Below, piece by piece: positions 8,470 through 15,992 of a DNA stretch of 64,000 bases. The stretch's first letter is position 1, and each line of letters begins with the position of its first letter. Position numbers and translations under genes: made by a program. The DNA comes from Duganella aquatilis. GTDB taxonomy: Bacteria > Pseudomonadota > Gammaproteobacteria > Burkholderiales > Burkholderiaceae_D. The notes beneath the pieces were generated by a model that was given only the letters and a program-made list of their open reading frames with translations, was not told the DNA's origin and did no database searches. The DNA lies in NCBI RefSeq assembly GCF_009674565.1, contig NZ_WKJL01000007.1:62001-126000 (forward strand), read 5' to 3'.

Positions 8470-8967
8470 TCAGCCCCGCACCACCTCGGTCGACAAAATC
8501 AGCGTCTCCTTGATTTCCTCCATGACGACATAGCTTTTCGACTGTGCCGCTCCAGGCAAACTGAGCAGCATGTCGCCCAGCAGATTGCGGTACTCCGCCA
8601 TTTCGTGAATGCGCGCCTTGATCAAGTAATCGAAATCCCCCGACACCAGATGGCACTCCTGCACCTCCGGAATCCGCAACACCTCGCGCCGGAACTGCTC
8701 GAACGCCGGCCCGGACTTCTGGTTCAGCGTAATCTCGACAAACACCAGCAGCTTGGCGCCCAGCGACGGCGGATCGATGCGCGCGTGATAGCCGGTGATC
8801 ACGCCATCGCGCTCCATGCGCTTGACCCGCTCGATGGTCGGCGTGGTCGACAAGCCGACCTGCTCGCCCAGATCCTTCATCGAGATCCGCCCGTCCTCCT
8901 GCAGGATCTGCAATATCTTTCTGTCCAGTTTGTCGAGACTTCTGACCGATTCTTTCTGAATTCGCAT
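8470..8967 (-). CDS. Lrp/AsnC family transcriptional regulator (DadR-like)
   Basis: A 165-residue feast/famine regulator. The N-terminal helix-turn-helix is clear (LDRKILQILQEDGRISMKDLGEQVGLSTTPTIERVKRME), followed by the RAM/AsnC ligand-binding domain (LVFVEITLNQKSG...VSGDFDYLIKARI). It is divergent from dadA with a ~98-base AT-rich gap, the classic arrangement for an Lrp-type activator of D-alanine catabolism. It is therefore most likely the alanine-responsive dadA regulator; this role is inferred from position and family. Confidence 0.9.
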   Translation of the reverse strand: MRIQKESVRSLDKLDRKILQILQEDGRISMKDLGEQVGLSTTPTIERVKRMERDGVITGYHARIDPPSLGAKLLVFVEITLNQKSGPAFEQFRREVLRIPEVQECHLVSGDFDYLIKARIHEMAEYRNLLGDMLLSLPGAAQSKSYVVMEEIKETLILSTEVVRG

Positions 8968-9065
8968 AAAAATCCACTATTTTTACGAAGATATATAGTA
9001 ACAAACACCATACAAACGAGAATACCATAGCGGAATATCTGGCAGTTAAATAATCGGGGGACTTT

Positions 9066-10349
9066 ATGCGTGTCGTAATCCTGGGTAGCGGCGTCATCGG
9101 CGTCACCAGCGCCTACTATCTGGCCAAAGCCGGCCATGACGTCACCGTTCTCGACCGTCAATCCGGTCCCGCCCTCGAAACCAGCTTCGCCAACGCCGGC
9201 CAGATCTCGCCCGGCTACGCCTCTCCCTGGGCCGCGCCCGGCATTCCGCTGAAAGCGATGAAATGGATGCTGCAGCGCCACGCCCCGCTGTCGATCACGC
9301 CCGACGGCACGCTGTTCCAGCTGCAATGGATGTGGCAGATGCTGCAGAACTGCAATGCCGAGCGCTACGCCATCAACAAGGAACGCATGGTGCGCCTGGC
9401 CGAGTACAGCCGCGACTGCTTCAAGGCCCTGCGCGCCTCCACCGGCATCGCCTACGAAGGCCGCCAGCAAGGCACGACCCAGCTGTTCCGCAGCCAGGAG
9501 CAGATGGACGCCGCCGCCAAGGACATCAGCGTGCTGGAAGAAACCGGCGTACCGTATGAACTGCTGAGCCGCGAACAGCTGGTCGGCGCCGAGCCCGGCC
9601 TGGCGCGCAACAAGCTGGTCGGCGGCCTGCGCTTGCCCAACGATGAAACCGGCGACTGCCAGCTGTTCACCACCCGCCTGACCGCCATGGCCGAAGAGCT
9701 GGGCGTCAAATTCCGCTACGGCATGGACATCACCGGCCTGGCCACCGAAGGCGACGCCATCAAGGGCGTCAAGTGCGGCGACGAACTGGTCACCGCCGAG
9801 TCCTACGTGGTCGCCATGGGTTCGTACTCGACCGCGCTGCTGAAAGACCTGGTGCAGATCCCCGTGTATCCGCTGAAGGGCTACTCGATCACCGTGCCGA
9901 TCGTCAACGCCGCCGCTGCGCCGGTCTCGACCATTCTGGACGAAACCTACAAGATCGCCGTCACCCGCTTCGACGACCGCATCCGCGTCGGCGGCATGGC
10001 CGAGATCGCCGGTTTCAACACCGAGCTCAACCCACGCCGCCGCGAAACCCTGGAAATGGTGGTCAACGACCTGTTCCCCGGCGCCGGCGACACCGCCGCC
10101 GCCAGCTTCTGGACCGGCCTGCGTCCGATGACGCCGGACGGCACGCCGATCGTCGGCCGCACCGGCCTGCGCAATCTGTACATCAACACCGGTCACGGCA
10201 CTCTGGGCTGGACCATGTCCTGCGGTTCGGCGCAACTGCTGTCGGACATCATCTCCGCGCGCCGTCCGGCGATCCGCGCCGACGACCTGTCGGTCAGCCG
10301 CTACAGCCCTGCCGCCGGCGCCCGCCAGCCGCAATTCGCCAACGCCTGA
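9066..10349 (+). CDS. dadA: D-amino acid dehydrogenase small subunit
   Basis: A 427-residue FAD enzyme that oxidises D-amino acids, mainly D-alanine, to keto acids and passes electrons to the respiratory chain at the inner membrane. The N-terminal FAD motif [30 protein letters not shown] (split here by family, residues 3 onward) and the DadA hallmark [20 protein letters not shown] are complete. The C-terminal DAO part includes [17 protein letters not shown] and [17 protein letters not shown]. Length matches the ~430-residue family. Racemase dadX is not adjacent. The divergent Lrp gene probably controls it. A GC hairpin without T-tract follows the gene. Confidence 0.95.
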   Translation: MRVVILGSGVIGVTSAYYLAKAGHDVTVLDRQSGPALETSFANAGQISPGYASPWAAPGIPLKAMKWMLQRHAPLSITPDGTLFQLQWMWQMLQNCNAERYAINKERMVRLAEYSRDCFKALRASTGIAYEGRQQGTTQLFRSQEQMDAAAKDISVLEETGVPYELLSREQLVGAEPGLARNKLVGGLRLPNDETGDCQLFTTRLTAMAEELGVKFRYGMDITGLATEGDAIKGVKCGDELVTAESYVVAMGSYSTALLKDLVQIPVYPLKGYSITVPIVNAAAAPVSTILDETYKIAVTRFDDRIRVGGMAEIAGFNTELNPRRRETLEMVVNDLFPGAGDTAAASFWTGLRPMTPDGTPIVGRTGLRNLYINTGHGTLGWTMSCGSAQLLSDIISARRPAIRADDLSVSRYSPAAGARQPQFANA

Positions 10350-10363
10350 CCTTTCCGCCTCCC

Positions 10364-10396
10364 CGTTCGCGGCACCCGACTCCGGCGCCGCGAACG
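10364..10396 (+). terminator. Hairpin downstream of dadA
   Basis: CGTTCGCGGC and GCCGCGAACG form a perfect 10-base stem around a 13-base loop, 14 bases after the dadA stop. No U-tract follows, so it may be a weak intrinsic terminator or an mRNA-stabilising stem rather than a strong terminator. Confidence 0.45.
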
Positions 10397-10501
10397 TCTC
10401 CCGCCGCGCCCCATTCCCGCGCATTTGACGCCGCCGCGTCACGATCTGTCTCATTGCCGTCGCTCTTCGTCGAAGAACCTGCAACAACGCTGTGTTGAGC
10501 G

Positions 10502-10530
10502 TTGAGATTGGGCCCAAGCCTGCGTATAAT
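10502..10530 (+). promoter_or_regulatory. Sigma-70-type promoter of the HDOD gene
   Basis: TTGAGA (10502-10507) and a perfect TATAAT (10525-10530) are separated by exactly 17 bases. The expected transcription start, about seven bases past the -10 box, falls at or one base before the ATG at 10538, which implies a leaderless or nearly leaderless mRNA. No ribosome binding site is seen. Confidence 0.7.
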
Positions 10531-10537
10531 TTTGACC

Positions 10538-11377
10538 ATGAATAAACTTGAAGCATTTGGCCACATTGCGGCCCTGGCCATCCGTGGCGAACTCGTTTTC
10601 CCGACCAGCGTGAACGCCGCGCTGCGGGTACAACTGGCGTTGGATGATCCCGACTGCCCGATCGACACCGCCATCAGCCTGGTGCTGGCGGAACCCTTGC
10701 TGGCCGCGAAAACCGTGGCCATCTCGAATTCGGCGATGTTCAACCGTGCCGGCGCACCGGTGGTGACCAATGTGCGCGGCGCCATCATGCGCATCGGCTA
10801 CCAGAACCTGTTTGCGCTGGCCGCCGCCATGGTGGTGCGCCAGTTCGGCAGCAAGATCACCGACCCGCAGGTGCGCAACATGGCCGAAAAGCTGTGGGAC
10901 CACACCATCGCCGTCGCCGCGCTGGGACGCCTGATCGCGCGCCACGTCACCGGCGTCAATGAAGACACCGCGCTGTTCGCCGGCATCGTGCACGAAGTGG
11001 GCGGCTTCTACCTGCTGTCGCGCGCCGACGAATTCCCCGGCCTGCTGGACGAGGATCCGGAAAACTGGCACTCCGCCAGCGAGGAGATCATCACCCGCGA
11101 AGTGATGCGCAAGCTGTGCATTCCGGAGCCGGTGGCCGACGCCATCGAAGGCCTGCGCGACAGCTTCATGTCGATTCCGCCGGACACCCTGCTCGACACC
11201 CTGCTGCTGGCCAACCACCTGACGCCGGTGAAATCGCCGCTGCAGGAGCCGCAGCGCGACCTGCCGCCGCATTCCGACTCGGCCATCGATCTGTTCATCG
11301 ACGAACAGAAGCTCGCCGCCATGCTGGAAGAAGCACGCCGCGACGCCGACGAAATGAGCGCCGCCCTGCTGGTCTAA
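10538..11377 (+). CDS. HDOD domain protein
   Basis: A 279-residue cytoplasmic signalling protein. The HDOD domain spans about residues 10-215: PTSVNAALRVQLALDDPDCPIDTAISLVLAEPLLAAKTVAISNSA is its start and ALFAGIVHEVGGFYLLSR the HD-like region. HDOD proteins lack the complete metal ligands of HD-GYP phosphodiesterases and act as signalling adaptors in motility and c-di-GMP pathways. The start was placed at the ATG directly after a perfect TATAAT box instead of an upstream frame start inside the promoter. The CorA-like gene follows after 56 bases on the same strand and may be co-transcribed. Confidence 0.85.
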   Translation: MNKLEAFGHIAALAIRGELVFPTSVNAALRVQLALDDPDCPIDTAISLVLAEPLLAAKTVAISNSAMFNRAGAPVVTNVRGAIMRIGYQNLFALAAAMVVRQFGSKITDPQVRNMAEKLWDHTIAVAALGRLIARHVTGVNEDTALFAGIVHEVGGFYLLSRADEFPGLLDEDPENWHSASEEIITREVMRKLCIPEPVADAIEGLRDSFMSIPPDTLLDTLLLANHLTPVKSPLQEPQRDLPPHSDSAIDLFIDEQKLAAMLEEARRDADEMSAALLV

Positions 11378-11433
11378 CTTTTTACGCGGGCCGTCCGGCG
11401 CAGGGCGGTCCGTTGCTCTTTGTGGAGAAATGC

Positions 11434-12459
11434 ATGCAGACTGCGCCCCTGTCCTACGGCTCCGATCAATCCGGCCTGGTATGCGGCTATCTGTTTGGCC
11501 GCGACGCCGCAGGCAAGGCCCTGCCGCTGGACACCGACGCCGCCTGCAAGTGGCTCAAGGAGCGCGAACAGCATCCACAGGAATTCGTCTGGCTGCACTA
11601 CAACCTGGCCAACACCGCCAGCGAGAAATGGCTGCACGAGCACACCGTGCTGCCCGAGGAGTTCTACGACAGCCTGCATGAAGGGCCGCGCTCGACCCGC
11701 ATCGAACTGGCCGACAACACGCTGATCGCGGTGGTCAACGACGTCGTGCACGACTTTACCTTCGAGCCGTCCGACATCTCCACGCTGTGGCTCAGCGTCG
11801 ACAGGCAGATCGTCATCAGCGCGCGCCGCAAGCCGCTGCGCGCGGTCGACAGCCTGCGCAACGCGGTGCGCAACGGCGAACCGATACGCTCGTCGGTGGA
11901 GCTGCTGATCCACCTGCTGCGCGACCAGGCCGACGCCCTGATCAAGATCGTGCGCGACGCCATCACCACCGTCGACGGCATCGAAGACAATCTGCTGGCC
12001 GGCAAGCTGACCACCAAGCGCGCCAGCCTGGGCGCCTTGCGCCGGGTGCTGGTGCGCTTGCAGCGCCTGCTGGCGCCGGAACCGGCGGCGCTGTTCCGCC
12101 TTCTGCAGAAGCCGCCGGCCTGGGTGGCGGAAATCGATGCGCAGGAGCTGCGCCAGTCGACCGAGGAATTCTCCATGGTGCTGGCCGACATGGCGTCGCT
12201 GCAGGAACGCATCAAGCTGATACAAGAGGAAATCGCGGCGCTGGCCAGCGAGGCGAATAACCACAGCCTGTTCGTGCTGACCGTGGTGACCGTGCTGGCC
12301 CTGCCGATCAACATCATCGCCGGCTTGCTGGGTATGAACGTGGGCGGCATTCCGCTGGCCCAGTCCGAGCATGGCTTCCTGGTGGTGGTGGTAATTGTCG
12401 CCAGCTTTACCGTGATCGCCGGCTGGCTGGCCTTCCGCCGCCAGCGCGACGTGAGCTAG
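11434..12459 (+). CDS. CorA family metal transporter (ZntB-like)
   Basis: A 341-residue inner-membrane divalent-cation transporter. A long cytoplasmic alpha/beta funnel domain (residues 1-270) is followed by two C-terminal transmembrane helices, with the pore-loop motif GMN at the end of the first (IIAGLLGMNVGGIP). The sequence between helices (GGIPLAQSEHGF) and overall length fit ZntB-type zinc transporters better than classical magnesium CorA, but the ion cannot be set from sequence. GGAGA precedes the chosen ATG. Its 3' end overlaps the convergent membrane-protein gene by 53 bases. Confidence 0.9.
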   Translation: MQTAPLSYGSDQSGLVCGYLFGRDAAGKALPLDTDAACKWLKEREQHPQEFVWLHYNLANTASEKWLHEHTVLPEEFYDSLHEGPRSTRIELADNTLIAVVNDVVHDFTFEPSDISTLWLSVDRQIVISARRKPLRAVDSLRNAVRNGEPIRSSVELLIHLLRDQADALIKIVRDAITTVDGIEDNLLAGKLTTKRASLGALRRVLVRLQRLLAPEPAALFRLLQKPPAWVAEIDAQELRQSTEEFSMVLADMASLQERIKLIQEEIAALASEANNHSLFVLTVVTVLALPINIIAGLLGMNVGGIPLAQSEHGFLVVVVIVASFTVIAGWLAFRRQRDVS

Positions 12460-12931
12460 GACCGAGCGTCCGCACCCGCCAGGCGCCGGCCGCGGCGGCG
12501 GCGATGCCCATCACCAGCGCGATCAGGTTATCGCGCCGGTAATCGCGGCGCACCTGCTCCAGGCTGGCCACTTCCTTGCCGCCCACCGACACGCCGTAGG
12601 CGGTATAAAACACGCCTGGCGCGAAGCCGATGCCGGTTTTCTGCTGGCGGAAGAATTTCACGGTGACGGGATACAGCGCGGCGTCGCGGATGGTCTGGCG
12701 CTGGCGGCCATCGCCGTCGCCCTTGGCGTACAACACCAGTTGCTGCTGGTCCGACAGCGTGAAGTACAGCGCGCCGCGCGTCTCCTGCTGCCACGTCACG
12801 CGGCCGCGCGCCGTCTCCAGCTGCGGCGCCTGTGGAAAGCGGTATTCCAGCACGCCGAACAGCGCGATCAGGCCGATGCCGAGCCACAGGAAGAAATACG
12901 CCCCGCGCTCGCCGGCAAACCAGTCTTTCAT
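12407..12931 (-). CDS. Hypothetical two-helix membrane protein
   Basis: 174 residues. One N-terminal transmembrane helix (about 11-29, FFLWLGIGLIALFGVLEY), a ~100-residue soluble part with beta-strand pattern (ARGRVTWQQETRGALYFTLSD, LYPVTVKFFRQ), and a second hydrophobic helix near 136-152 (LIALVMGIAAAAAGAW). The basic, Arg/Gly-rich end is encoded opposite the last codons of the CorA-like gene, so the C-terminus may be under unusual constraint. It lies 30 bases after another small membrane protein on the same strand. No family recognised. Confidence 0.6.
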   Translation of the reverse strand: MKDWFAGERGAYFFLWLGIGLIALFGVLEYRFPQAPQLETARGRVTWQQETRGALYFTLSDQQQLVLYAKGDGDGRQRQTIRDAALYPVTVKFFRQQKTGIGFAPGVFYTAYGVSVGGKEVASLEQVRRDYRRDNLIALVMGIAAAAAGAWRVRTLGPSSRRAGGGRPASRRSR

Positions 12932-12961
12932 GTCGAAATGGCGTTGATGGAAATGCCAGCA

Positions 12962-13297
12962 TCATACATGGACCAGCTTGACCACGATAAGCACCATGGA
13001 AGAATTCAGCGCCGCCACGCCAACCAGCGTGGTGATCATCCACTTCATGATGCGTGTTTCCAGCGCCGACAGGTCGGCCTTGGTGGCGAAATGCTTTTCC
13101 ATGTTCAGTAGAGTCGCCTGCGCACCCGCCAGCGTGATCTCGACACGCGAGATATGGCTCTTTAATTCTACGACATCCTCTTTTGTGGCAACCGTTTTGG
13201 TCAGCACGCCCAGATCGCGTTCGACCGCCGTCAGGCGCCTGTTCAGTGCTGACAATTCTTCGTTCGGCTGTGTGGTCTCGGTTTCCATGTGATCCAT
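12962..13297 (-). CDS. Small DUF1640-like coiled-coil membrane protein (second copy type)
   Basis: 111 residues: an acidic N-terminus, a long coiled coil (about 15-80, with ELSALNRRLTAVERDLGVL and ATKADLSALETRI) and one C-terminal transmembrane helix (MKWMITTLVGVAALNSSMVLIVVKL). ATKxD-type repeats and the tail anchor are typical of DUF1640-like proteins. The start follows AAGG at 9 bases; a longer frame upstream lacks support. It shares its layout, but little sequence outside the ATK and KWM motifs, with the protein at 8143-8415. Confidence 0.65.
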   Translation of the reverse strand: MDHMETETTQPNEELSALNRRLTAVERDLGVLTKTVATKEDVVELKSHISRVEITLAGAQATLLNMEKHFATKADLSALETRIMKWMITTLVGVAALNSSMVLIVVKLVHV

Positions 13298-13383
13298 CGT
13301 GCGCCTTAACGGTCGCCTCTGGCAAGCTGAGCAGGATTGATATATGTCAAATACATGCCTTGCCGCTGACATCGGCAAATAAA

Positions 13384-13399
13384 TAAACTTTTTTGTTTA
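13384..13399. promoter_or_regulatory. Inverted repeat upstream of MFS/SufR-like operon
   Basis: TAAAC, six T residues and GTTTA form a perfect palindrome 33 bases before the MFS start. The half-site spacing (N6) is the same as I recall for cyanobacterial SufR sites (CAAC-N6-GTTG). A SufR-like gene is the second gene of this operon, so autoregulation is plausible but inferred. Confidence 0.5.
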
Positions 13400-13431
13400 C
13401 TTATTATCGGACCGGCACTACAGTGGAGGGC

Positions 13432-14640
13432 ATGAAAACACCCCTACTCATCTTCTCCGCCTGCCTGCTGGCCCTGCTGTCCACCATCGGCGCCGCGCTG
13501 CCCTATCCCATCCTGCCGCCGCTGTTCGCGGCCGGCGCCACCAACGGCCTGAATACCTTCCTCAACCTGCCGCCCAAGCTGCTGTTCGGCCTGGCGCTGA
13601 CCATTAACCCCATCGGCCTGCTGATCGGCTCCGCCCTGCTCGGACCGATGTCGGACCGCTACGGCCGCCGGCCGGTGCTGCTGGTTACCGCCGTCGGCGC
13701 CGCCATTGGCCACGCCGTCACCGCCGGCGCGCTGCTGATCGAATCCTACCCGCTGTTCATCGTCGCCCGCTTCGCCACCGGCCTGCTGGAAGGCAGCGGC
13801 TCGGTCGCCCGCGCGCTGCTGGCCGACCGCCTCGAAGGCGACCTGCGCCGCAAAGCGCTGTCCTGGCTGAACGGCGCCTTCTACATGGGCTGGCTGGCCG
13901 GCCCGCTGCTGGCCGGCGCCACGCTGCAATTCGGCATCACCACGCCGTTCTGGGTCGCCGTCACAGCGCTGCTGATCGTCGCCGCACTGGTTGCCGTCAC
14001 GCTGCCGCGCGAGGCGCCGTCCAACGCCACCACCTCCTGGTGGCAGGTGGCGCGCGACCGCCACGCGCTCAACCTGCTGCGCGAACCGGACCTGCGCGGC
14101 CTGTTCATCATCACGCTGGCCTACACCTGCGGCGTCACCGGCTTCTACGAGTTCTACCCGCTGTGGCTGGTCGAAGTGCCCGGCTACGGCGCCCAGGGCA
14201 TCGCCTGGACCACCGCCGCCATGTGCGCCGTGATGACCGCCACCACCATCGTCGCCGGCCGGCCGTTCCAGGGCGAGCCGCTGCTGCGCGCCCGTCTCTA
14301 CGCCTTTGCCGTGGCGGCCATCATCGCCGCGCTGGCCGCCAGCAACGCCACGCTCGGCATCCTGTGCATCGTCCTGTACGGCATACCGCATTCGTTCTAC
14401 AACGCCATCGTGCCCAACTACTGCGCCGAACGCTTCGGCGCCGCCCATGGCCAGGGCGCGGTGATGGGACTGATTTCCACCACCTTCTGCCTGGCCAACA
14501 TCATCATGGCGCTGGCCGGCGCGGTGCTGACCTTGATCGACACGCGCCTGATCCTGCTGCTCGGCGCGGCCCTCACCGCCTGGTCGGCCTGGCGCATGCA
14601 AAGCTGGCACCGCAGCATGCAGACGGAGGCGCTGGCATGA
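13432..14640 (+). CDS. MFS transporter (TetA/DHA1-like)
   Basis: A 402-residue inner-membrane transporter with 12 predicted helices. Motif A between helices 2 and 3 is well kept (GPMSDRYGRRPVLL), and helix 5 carries the antiporter-type GxxxGPLLAG pattern (MGWLAGPLLAGATLQFG). GGAGGG stands three bases before the ATG, so the 13-residue upstream extension is rejected. Its stop overlaps the start of the SufR-like regulator gene (ATGA), giving translational coupling. The substrate is unknown; the pairing with an Fe-S-type repressor suggests export of an oxidant, nitrosative or metal-related compound. Confidence 0.88.
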   Translation: MKTPLLIFSACLLALLSTIGAALPYPILPPLFAAGATNGLNTFLNLPPKLLFGLALTINPIGLLIGSALLGPMSDRYGRRPVLLVTAVGAAIGHAVTAGALLIESYPLFIVARFATGLLEGSGSVARALLADRLEGDLRRKALSWLNGAFYMGWLAGPLLAGATLQFGITTPFWVAVTALLIVAALVAVTLPREAPSNATTSWWQVARDRHALNLLREPDLRGLFIITLAYTCGVTGFYEFYPLWLVEVPGYGAQGIAWTTAAMCAVMTATTIVAGRPFQGEPLLRARLYAFAVAAIIAALAASNATLGILCIVLYGIPHSFYNAIVPNYCAERFGAAHGQGAVMGLISTTFCLANIIMALAGAVLTLIDTRLILLLGAALTAWSAWRMQSWHRSMQTEALA

Positions 14641-15257
14641 ACACCGCCGACCAGACGCTGTTCCTGATCAAGACGCGCGGCCCGCAAACCGCGCAGCAGC
14701 TGGCCGCGCTGCTGGACCTGACCTCGATGGGCGCGCGCAAGCAGCTCGAATCGTGGCAGGACAAAGGCATGGTCACCTACGAGGATGTGGCCGACAAGCC
14801 GGGCCGGCCGTCACGCCGCTGGCTGCTGACCGAAGCCGGCCACGCCCGCTTCCCCGACCGCCACGCCGAACTGACGGTGCAACTGATCGACCAGGTGCGC
14901 AGCCTGTTCGGCGACGCCGGCCTGGACAAGCTGATCCAGTCGCGCGAAGCCAGCAGCGAGCGCGACTACCGCCTCCATCTGGCCGGCGCCCGCGACCTGC
15001 CCGAGCGCGTGCAGGCGCTGGTCCAGGCCCGCACCGCCGAAGGCTATATGGCCGAAGTCGAATCGCAGGACGACGGCAGCCTGCTGCTGGTGGAAAACCA
15101 CTGTCCGATCTGCGCCGCCGCCAAGCAGTGCCAGCAGTTCTGCCGTTCCGAGCTGGACCTGTTCCAGCGCGTGCTGGGGCCGGATTGCTCGGTCGGCCGC
15201 GTGGAACACATGCTGGCCGGCGCGCGGCGCTGCGTCTACCTCATCAAGCAGATATAA
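14637..15257 (+). CDS. SufR-like Fe-S cluster binding transcriptional regulator
   Basis: 206 residues. The N-terminal winged helix (about 5-75, FLIKTRGPQTAQQLAALLDL, then the wing DVADKPGRPSRRWLLTEAG) is of the DeoR/ArsR-like SufR type. Near the C-terminus Cys156, Cys169 and Cys184 are spaced C-X12-C-X14-C, matching the cluster-binding signature of SufR repressors; Cys159, Cys165 and Cys199 are additional. The region reads ENHCPICAAAKQCQQFC. SufR proteins repress genes when loaded with an Fe-S cluster. Here no suf genes are near: the gene overlaps the stop of an MFS transporter, which is the likely target. A palindrome upstream of the operon is a candidate operator. Confidence 0.85.
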   Translation: MNTADQTLFLIKTRGPQTAQQLAALLDLTSMGARKQLESWQDKGMVTYEDVADKPGRPSRRWLLTEAGHARFPDRHAELTVQLIDQVRSLFGDAGLDKLIQSREASSERDYRLHLAGARDLPERVQALVQARTAEGYMAEVESQDDGSLLLVENHCPICAAAKQCQQFCRSELDLFQRVLGPDCSVGRVEHMLAGARRCVYLIKQI

Positions 15258-15377
15258 GGCATGGTGAAATATTTTGATAACTGTTACATTTTGATATGTT
15301 GCCGCGCGTTGCAAGCTGCACAATACCGGCTGCGGCACCGGGCACCACCACTATCAAGAACCAACAGGAGAATCAAC

Positions 15378-15992
15378 TTGGCAAAATCTTTCACCACCAT
15401 GGCCGGCGCAGCGCTGCTGCTGGCCTGTGGCGCCGCCGTTGCCCAGCTGGGCAACGGCGGCGGCACTTATGCCGGCGTCGACAAGGTTAATCTGAATCCG
15501 CCGGCCATCGTCGCCAGCCACATGGACAACGCCCAACTGGTGCTCAACGCTGACGCCAAACTGCTCGGCGCCGTCGGCCTGAACGACGCGGCGGCGCAAG
15601 CCACCGCCGCCGCCGGCACGCTGAGCGCCGACGCTACCCGCGCCCAGATCGAAGAAGCGTTGAAAGTGCAGTCCGACAGCGGCCACGCGCTGGAACAGAA
15701 ACTGGCCGCCAAGGCCGAGTTGAGCGACACCGCCAAGCTGGCCTTCAGCTCAGCCGTCGGCGACCTGGCGCGCGGCCTGACCGCCGAAGCCAGCATGGCG
15801 CGCGACCTGGCCGAAGTCCGCAAGACGCTGAAACCGGGCGGCGGCGCGGCAGCATCGGCGATCTACCTGAGCAAGGCGCTGCCGGGTTCCGTCAAGGACC
15901 TAGGCGAAACGCTGCGCGCGGCCGTGGCCTACGCCAAGGCCAACAACATCATGCTGCCGCAGGCAGCGACCGAGGCGCTGAACCAGTTGTAA
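15378..15992 (+). CDS. Secreted Ala-rich protein of unknown function
   Basis: 204 residues beginning with a signal peptide (MAKSFTTMAGAALLLACGAAVAQ). The start is a TTG preceded by AGGAG at seven bases; longer in-frame starts would bury the signal peptide and are rejected. A Cys inside the hydrophobic core (LLLAC) could make it a lipoprotein, although the lipobox is imperfect and AVA-Q looks like a signal peptidase I site. The mature part is helical and rich in Ala, Asp and Lys, without motifs I recognise. Two copies of ATTTTGATA, 17 bases apart (15271-15279 and 15288-15296), precede it. Its 3' end overlaps the convergent GGDEF-EAL gene by 44 bases. Confidence 0.7.
   Translation: MAKSFTTMAGAALLLACGAAVAQLGNGGGTYAGVDKVNLNPPAIVASHMDNAQLVLNADAKLLGAVGLNDAAAQATAAAGTLSADATRAQIEEALKVQSDSGHALEQKLAAKAELSDTAKLAFSSAVGDLARGLTAEASMARDLAEVRKTLKPGGGAAASAIYLSKALPGSVKDLGETLRAAVAYAKANNIMLPQAATEALNQL

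Noticed and set aside
10294..10794. A minus-strand frame at the dadA/HDOD junction
   Set aside because: It covers a hairpin and a strong promoter and has no family pattern.
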